From positions 30,704,753 through 30,768,752 of the forward strand of contig NC_068349.1 of the NCBI RefSeq assembly GCF_014633365.1: a stretch of 64,000 nucleotides of DNA, in the 5' to 3' direction. The notes under the pieces are model-generated. The model was not told the DNA's origin. It made no database searches and was given only the letters and a program-made list of their open reading frames with translations. This stretch comes from Diospyros lotus (lineage: Eukaryota; Streptophyta; Magnoliopsida; Ericales; Ebenaceae). Shown here one piece after another: positions 57,904 to 64,000 of this stretch. The position numbers were made by a program, and so were the translations under genes. Each line of letters starts with the position of its first letter. The stretch's first letter is position 1.

Positions 57904-58244
57904 AAAAATTCTATAAATATGAAAAAAGAAAAAGCTAATTTTCTCTCCTCATAAAAGATACAGAAACGAGAATGAACCTGTTCAGGCTATGAACCGTTTC
58001 CCTACACCTTGAAATGATCTGGATTTTCTCTATGCATCATTAGGATGTGTTATTAATGCTACAGATGTATTGTCTGACTGGATTAGTTTATTACATCAAC
58101 TAGATTTGGTTTAAAATATTAGAACTCCTTCTCTTTTGAGTCTTTGTTGAGCCATAAGATAGAATGAGCCAGCTCTACATGTATAAGATCTTGGTCTTCC
58201 CTCAAATATTGAGTCTTTATATATATATATAACATGTATATATA

Positions 58245-58345
58245 TATATCAGCAGTATTTTCAAAAGCGTTAAGTGCACTTAAGCGAAGAAGACCTACGA
58301 AAATTAAGCGTAAAGCGAAGTGCATGCTTAAGCGAGGTGAAGCAC
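58245..58345. repeat. hAT-like terminus fragment with TTAAGCG words
   Basis: CAGTATTTTCAAAAGCG is followed by GTGCACTTAAGCGAAG, TTAAGCGTAAAGCGAAG and GCTTAAGCGAGG. Dense palindromic subterminal words after a CAGT-type end recall the hAT element at 55143. No opposite end or 8-bp duplication was found. Confidence 0.35.
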
Positions 58346-58349
58346 ACAT

Positions 58350-59333
58350 AATTGAAATAAAGAGTATTAACTTCTAGAAGCATCACAAATATAAACCATT
58401 AAAAAGATACATTAAAAAGCAACTAAATAAGGTGGGCTACAAATTTAACAAAAGATAGGTGTTGTGTCATAGGCAAAAATTCATTAAAAAGCCTAAAATA
58501 TCGGGTTAAAAGGCATAAGGGAGGGGGTTTCGCACAAATTAAATAATTCCGACATTCAAAAATCCCTCCAAATATTCTAAGAAAAAGATAAGCAATTATT
58601 CATAACGAATTCTAATTTTAAAAGGGTTTCGGAATATTGGGATAAATATCATCCAAAAGAATCCTAATCCTAATAGGTTCCAAAATATTAGAATCCTAAT
58701 CCTAACGAGTTTAGGAAATGTCAAAATAAATGTTATCTATAAGAATCATAATTCTAGACTATTTAAGATTATGCCATATCTCTTTATAAATAAGTAGGCA
58801 CTCATTACTAAAAATGTATGTCTCTAATACTGGTTTCAATACAGTCTTCATCATCTTCAATGTCTGATTTAAGCATCAAAGTGTTTTCACAGGGACTTCC
58901 CTGTGCCCTCTAATTGTTTTATTCCTTGTAGATTTTGGTTGCTTGACGATAACGTTTCCAATTAAATAAATTTATTGTTGTATCTTGATAACAACAATTG
59001 ACGTCATCTGTGGAAAATATCTAAAAAGCCTAAGAATACTACAATGGCTCTCACACAAACTCAAGCTGTAGGAAGTCTAATAAAATCAATTGGGAGAAGA
59101 CATTACACGTATGTGATAATCTCATTAATGGTATGCTCATTCGTTTAATATTTTTGCACTTGCTGTCATTTCAATTTTCAATTATTTCTTTATACAAAAA
59201 AAATTGAAAAAGAAATTAGACATTATATATAGTAAAGCTTGTGGACGAAGCTTGGTGAAAAAAGAATTTTATATATATACATATATATATATATACATGC
59301 GTATTAAAGCTTTTGGGTGGAGAAAAAAGTTGT
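58350..59333. other. Intergenic, nothing recognised
   Basis: No gene or complete element. TA microsatellite at about 59269-59295. Confidence 0.4.
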
Positions 59334-59720
59334 TAGAGCATCTCTAATGGGGAGTGATATCTGGGGTGTTATTTCCATAACCGTCAAAATAGCACATCGG
59401 ATTAAAAATTAACCACTCCAATGGAGGTGGGATATGGGGTTGTAAAATGCCAATAACCCTCTTGGGGTGCTATTTTTGTAATCTCTAGAGAGAGAAAAAG
59501 GAAGAAATGCAAACTCCAACCGTTATTTTTAATTGGTCTATTTTAACTTTTATTATAAAATATTGATTATTTGAATTTAAAATTTAATAAAAATTTTAAA
59601 ATATTAATGATATCTCTATTTTGACGCAGATTTATTTTTTAAAAGTGTCATAATACTATTTAAAATTATAAATAAGTAATTTAGCACTCCAGTCACTCCG
59701 CTTGGCTCTTAAGTATACAT
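59334..59720. repeat. MITE-like sequence
   Basis: AGAGCATCTCTAATGGGG at 59334 is the common start of a large group of plant MITE-like elements. A matching inverted end was not found, so this is a partial or decayed copy. Confidence 0.35.
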
Positions 59721-59869
59721 TATATATATATATATAATAAAACACAACAGTTCTTGAAAATGTCTTAAGAGGAAGACATTTTAATGGCTTGGTTCAATTT
59801 GTGAAGATTTGATGGCTAAGATTAAAAGTTTTTCGCCCAAAATCAGGCAGCCATCTTCCACTCACAACG

Positions 59870-60080
59870 CAGCCACCCACGCACACGTATGTATATATAT
59901 ACACATTCACATCACAGCAAAGCCACCCACACACATACACACACATATATATAAATACACACTCACATCTATATACACTCGGCTATATACACAGGCACAC
60001 ACTCACATACACCTATATACACACTCACAACGCAACCACCCACACACAACCGACTCTCTCTATATATATACAGAGAGCAA
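59870..60080. repeat. CA/TA microsatellite block
   Basis: Interrupted CACACA, CACTCACA and TATATATACA runs make up the stretch. Frames across it encode only Thr/His/Ile-rich repeats. Confidence 0.8.
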
Positions 60081-60400
60081 GTAGTGGGCGAGGGAGTTGA
60101 AGGCCGAACGGTGGTCGATGGCGGACGATGCAACGGCTGGGTGCGGCGATCTGAGGCGCGATCGATGCAGCAACAGGGTCGAACGGCGATGGCGGTCCGT
60201 GTGCGCAAGGTTGAACGGCGATGGTGGCCCGCAACGGCGAACGGCTGATGGCTGCGGTGGGGGGACGACTGAGGACGACCGACGGAGGCTGCGTAGGCGA
60301 TGGCCTATGCTGTGCGTTGTGTTGCTGGAAGAAGAATCGGGAGGAAGAAAATGAACAGTGAAGGAGAAAAAAATAAAAGAAAAATATATTTTTTAATTAA
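60081..60400. other. GC-rich patch between AT-rich sequences
   Basis: GGCGATGGCGG-like words repeat (60110-60310). No recognisable protein. Similar in texture to the GC-rich cores of the non-autonomous elements elsewhere in the window. Confidence 0.4.
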
Positions 60401-60469
60401 TACATTGCTGTTTACGGACTCCAAATTAATTAATAAATTGCATTGCGTTGCGTTGCGTTGCCGTGCACA

Positions 60470-60690
60470 AAATGTATTTTTTATGTGTATTTTTATAGTT
60501 GCATGTTCTATTAATTAAATGTATTTTTTATGTGTATGTATATTTATAGTTGTATTCTCTGTGTGTATGTATGTTAATGTATTGATTAATTAAATGTATG
60601 TTTATGTGTATGTAATTTTTTATGTGTATATTTATAGTTGTATTCTCTGTGTGTATGTATGTTAATGTATTCTGTGTATGTATATATATT
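60470..60690. repeat. TG-rich tandem repeat, about three copies
   Basis: A unit with TTTTATGTGTAT, ATTTATAGTTGTATTCTCTG and TGTATGTATGTTAATGTATT is repeated (60475-60518 partial, 60519-60585, 60595-60680). Confidence 0.75.
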
Positions 60691-61400
60691 CTTTATGTGT
60701 GACTCTATTTCATATATTTCGTGTAATTTTTTTTTTTTTTTTGTGTATGTATCACGTAAATTGTCAATCAAATTTTATGATAGAATATGATAAAAAATTA
60801 AATTTATCATTTAGGACAATTGTAAATAATTAAAAATAATCTTATTTTTTTTATTTTTGTAGGATAATTTTTCTATTCTTTGATTTCTTATTTTAAAATG
60901 TCACTATATTTTATGGAATTTTTTATAATTATCTGTTATCATATATTTTAAAAACTTCAAACACAAAACAAAACAAATTCTTTGCCCAAAAGCTCTCTTA
61001 ACCCAATAGAAAAATATTTAATTTATTATGTAACCAAAATGTGCCACGCAAACTATCAATCAAATTTTATGATGGAATATATTAGTGATAAGTAAAAAAA
61101 TAAGTATGACATTTAGTTCAGTTATGATTTACTGTTTAATAAAAAATTAAATTTATCATATAGGACGAACTAAAAACAATCTCTTCATAAAATAAAGATA
61201 AAATTAAATATAAAAAAACTATTTTTTGATTTCTTATTTCAAATTTAAAATGTCACTATTTTATGTTAAAAGTAACATTATTATTATTATAATTATCATC
61301 TATATAGTAAAGCAAAAGAATATCTAAAAATATGTAAAATATTTCAAAGACACATTTCAATGGCTGAGATAAATTTTAAATATGTATCAATGGTTGAGAT
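60691..61400. other. AT-rich intergenic DNA
   Basis: No coding sequence. A phrase with ATCAAATTTTATGATRGAATAT recurs at about 60766 and 61059, so part of the stretch is an old internal duplication. Confidence 0.45.
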
Positions 61401-61429
61401 TGGCTGAGATGAATGATGTTCCCATCCAT

Positions 61430-62010
61430 TCACTTCTTCACTCACTTTCTCTCTCTCTCCCTTTGTATTTCTCTCTCTCACAGATCCACTCACCCACCCC
61501 TCACTCACTTTCTCTCTTTTTCTCTCTGTCACAAACCCACCCACCTATGCCATCGGCAGGTACACCAGCGGTGGGGGAAGGAAGGGCTGACTGTGGGTAG
61601 GGGGCCGGCAGGTGCGACAACCACTCACTCTCTCTTTCTCTCTCTCATAGACCCACCCACCCATGCCATTGGCAAGTGCGACGGCAGTAGGGGAATGGAG
61701 GGTCGACGGTGGATGGGGGGCCGACGAATGTGATGGTGGTGAGGGAGGCTCACGATGGCATGTGGGGGGCCGACAAATGTGACGGCCACTCACTTCCTCA
61801 TTCATTGCCTCTTTCCCCCCGTCTGTTGCACCCTCTTTCCTATTCCCTCACTCACTGCCTCACTCTCTCCTTTTTTTTTTTTTTTTCAAACCCACCCACC
61901 CATGTTATTGACGGGTGCAACAACGTGAGGGGGAAAAAAGGGGTCTACGGTCGATTAGGGGCCAGCGAATGGGGGCGAGGCGTTGCGAGGGATGACAGGG
62001 GGCGATGGAG
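61430..62010. repeat. Complex minisatellite with CT-rich and GC-rich halves
   Basis: About four degenerate copies alternate a CTCACTTTCTCTCTCT stretch, then CCCACCCACCCATGCCAT, then GGCAAGTGCGACGGCAGTAG and a GGGGGCCGRC closing piece (61500-61620, 61620-61720, 61720-61800, 61880-61980). Frames across it are not genes. Confidence 0.7.
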
Positions 62011-62330
62011 GTCAGAGATGACCCACAGTCCCTGACCGGCCGCTGTCGGGGGCTCCAGGGGTGATTGATGACGATTGGTATATATTGTTTGATATTTAAT
62101 TTTTTAATTTAATATATTCAAATTTTAGAACACTTACCAATGCTTTATTATATAGATTTAATAAAAAATTTATTATAAAATGTTAACAACTATATAATAA
62201 TTTTAATTTATATTTTTTATTCATTATTTATAATTTTTTTTTTAATATTAATGAACATTATTACATTTTAATCTTAATATTATTTATATCATGTCTTTAG
62301 ACACGGATATACGCTAATATATATTATATT
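62011..62330. other. AT-rich spacer
   Basis: Nothing recognised; long A/T stretches at 62155-62290. Confidence 0.4.
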
Positions 62331-63200
62331 ATACAACAAGCTTCCCTGAAAAAAGGGGAAAACATCTAGAAGCCCCCATAGCCCAAACGACGGTAGCGGC
62401 CATGGACGAAGCAAAATTGCCGAAGACGAAGGCAGGCAAAACCACGACGGAAGCAAGTTGCGATGTCGATAGCAGCGATAGAAGAAGAAGCTGTCGGCGA
62501 ACATGGTTGCGATGAAGCGACAGTGGGTAGTGGCGGGAATGGCGGAGGAGCTGACGGTGAACTTGGTTGCGGCAAAAACAAGCAACAATTGCCAGTGATG
62601 ATGGCGAGCATGGCTGCGGCGGGAGTAGGCGTTGAAGGCGTTGGTTGCGAGGAGGACTAGCGGCGATGGTGGCGGAAGACTGATGGCTGCGAGAGACGGT
62701 CGTTGAAGACCGACGGCCGCGGAAGACCGGTAGGTAAGCATTGGAACACTGTCGTGGGTCGACTGAAGACCAATTACGAAGCAAATTGCGGAAGACCAGC
62801 GGAGGAAGCCTAAACAATGGCAACAGCCGGGGACAAAGCAAAACTGCGGAAGACGATGGCGGTGGCGACATCTGCGGCGATGATGGCCACTGGAGACTGA
62901 TGAAAGTAGACGACAATTGGGGTTAGGGTTTCAATTTTTTGGGTTTTTGATGTAGGATTCTGGCGAGAGGTACAACAGAATGGGAAGCTGTCAACTGAGA
63001 GCTTCGATTGACCGTCATTGGCAAACAACGGGAGACTGCTGATGGTGAAATCTACGGAAGACCAAACGATGTAGGCCATGGATTGACAGTGAAAAAGAGG
63101 AAAAAGACTAACTCGGAAAAACGACAAACTTCCGAGAGATTGATGACAAAGACAGTGGGTAAATTGAAAGTCAACAAGCAAAACTGAAAAATTCATTGCA
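62331..63200. other. GC-rich repeat-like DNA, no supported gene
   Basis: Repeated GGAAGACC, GGCGATG and GACGGCCG words. Overlapping open frames exist on the minus strand (Ser/Pro/Arg-rich, up to 195 codons), but two frames overlap on one strand and neither shows a domain, so I do not call a gene. Possibly an LTR leader or a minisatellite relic. Confidence 0.45.
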
Positions 63201-64000
63201 AAATGGCAGATCTAAGAACGTGAAATTTCGGTAATTGAGAACAATGTTAAACTGAGCAATATATGTTGAAGAACAAAGCTCGAGAACAGCTTGGAAAATG
63301 CAGATTAAAATGATGACTCAACCTTCGGAAGAATGTTGAACCGACAAGGAGATCGGAAAAACGACGAAGGTCGAAAAACATAAAAGACGAAGCGCAACTT
63401 TCTAGAAAATTGACCATCGGACACTAGAACGGAACCTTAGGCAGATGAAACCACAGTCTCCGGGAGATTGTCATTACAAAAAGTATGCAACGGACTGCGG
63501 GAGGTCGAAAATCGGAAACCAACTTGTGTGATGATGTCACCAGGAAATCGATCCAATGGCAAAAAAGAACCTCGAGAGACTGAAATCACACCCAAAGGGA
63601 AAAGCAAGAAGCTTATGGGGAAAATACAATCACAGGGAAAAAAAACACATGCAATAAAATAAAAATAAAGAAATTGAAAATTAATTTATAGAAATTCAAA
63701 ATTACTCTTCGAAACCGCGCGACACCCCCTCAATAGGACTTTCATCTCCTATATTGCGGCCGCTAGATCCCTTGGCAACACAAGAAAAAGGCAAGTGCAT
63801 CCCTCGAAGCCATTATGCTATTCACTAGGTCGGCTTTCAGTCTTGGCACTTCTTCTAGTTGCGAACATAGGCAAAACGTTGAACCACCCAAACAAAGTAT
63901 TGATGCTCCCTAACTACGGACGTAGGTGTTACACTGAACTGTGAAAATAAAATATGAATATTCTTTCTAATTGTGGGAGTAGGTGTGTCAAACCGCGAAA
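63201..64000. other. Possible LTR fragment at the right edge
   Basis: 63830-64000 repeats a phrase of the type TTGCGAACATAGGC, CTACGGACGTAGG and TTGTGGGAGTAGG, each followed by GAACC or AACCG-like words. This resembles the R/U5 part of common plant LTRs. The element, if real, continues outside the window. No gene is seen. Confidence 0.35.

Noticed and set aside
62289..62916. 150- and 195-codon overlapping minus-strand frames
   Set aside because: Two frames overlap on the same strand with biased Ser/Pro/Arg composition and no domain. Best explained by GC-rich repeats without stops.
1..64000. tRNA, rRNA and snRNA genes
   Set aside because: No intact tRNA cloverleaf or rRNA gene was recognised by eye. 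Only SINE-type pol III boxes and the 5S-like Cassandra segment were found.

Overview
The window is nuclear DNA from a flowering plant, most likely a eudicot. It is AT-rich, has spliced genes with GT-AG introns, and is packed with degenerate plant transposable elements: Ty1/Copia, several Ty3/Gypsy lineages, an RTE-type LINE, tRNA-derived SINEs, a 5S-derived Cassandra-type TRIM, and non-autonomous MULE, hAT and PIF/Harbinger elements. No bacterial, organellar or viral gene is visible. I do not assign a species.

Three host genes are supported. (1) A complete ten-exon polyamine oxidase of the cytosolic PAO1 type (+ strand, 13205-19234, 499 aa, all domains present). (2) A complete single-exon EBP2 homologue for 60S ribosome assembly (- strand, 31569-32486, 305 aa). 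(3) A small four-exon gene with a WIYLD domain as in SUVR-type histone methyltransferases (+ strand, 53612-54181, about 98 aa, provisional). A fourth host sequence is a broken copy of ribosomal stalk protein P0 (- strand, 49328-51032).

Layout: 1-9.1 kb is a decayed Copia element. It is split by a 2.46-kb gypsy solo LTR (target duplication TCCCT) and also carries a MULE with 102-bp inverted repeats. 9.1-13.1 kb is intergenic, with a solo LTR and a SINE, both with clean target duplications. 13.1-19.6 kb is the PAO gene. 20.4-25.5 kb is a minus-strand gypsy element of Tat-like architecture: LTR, polypurine tract, an antisense intron-containing extra ORF, a tandem-repeat block and integrase. 25.5-31.4 kb is LTR-like and unclassified non-coding DNA. 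31.5-33.5 kb is EBP2 and its upstream region. 33.5-34.5 kb is a Harbinger-like element. 34.5-38 kb is a chromodomain gypsy remnant with a Cassandra-like TRIM inserted in it. 38-43.2 kb is a patchwork of LTR fragments in opposite orientations, inverted duplications and a minisatellite. 44.07-47.34 kb is a full-length RTE LINE with a 17-bp target duplication. 47.4-51 kb holds GAGC-rich repeats, a hAT remnant, a purine-rich minisatellite and the P0 pseudogene. 51.7-53.0 kb is a Harbinger-like element followed by a SINE. 53.6-54.2 kb is the WIYLD gene. 55.1-56.2 kb is a hAT element with an 8-bp target duplication. 57.7 kb is a 5'-truncated RTE copy. 59.3-64 kb is microsatellite, minisatellite and GC-rich repeat-like sequence.

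The genes do not form a functional cluster; their order looks like ordinary plant gene islands in a repeat-rich region. The best leads are the spliced antisense ORF inside the Tat-like element, the 5S-like TRIM in the chromovirus, the GC-rich cores shared by non-autonomous elements of different superfamilies, the G-run at a PAO splice acceptor, and the P0 pseudogene fused to a minisatellite.
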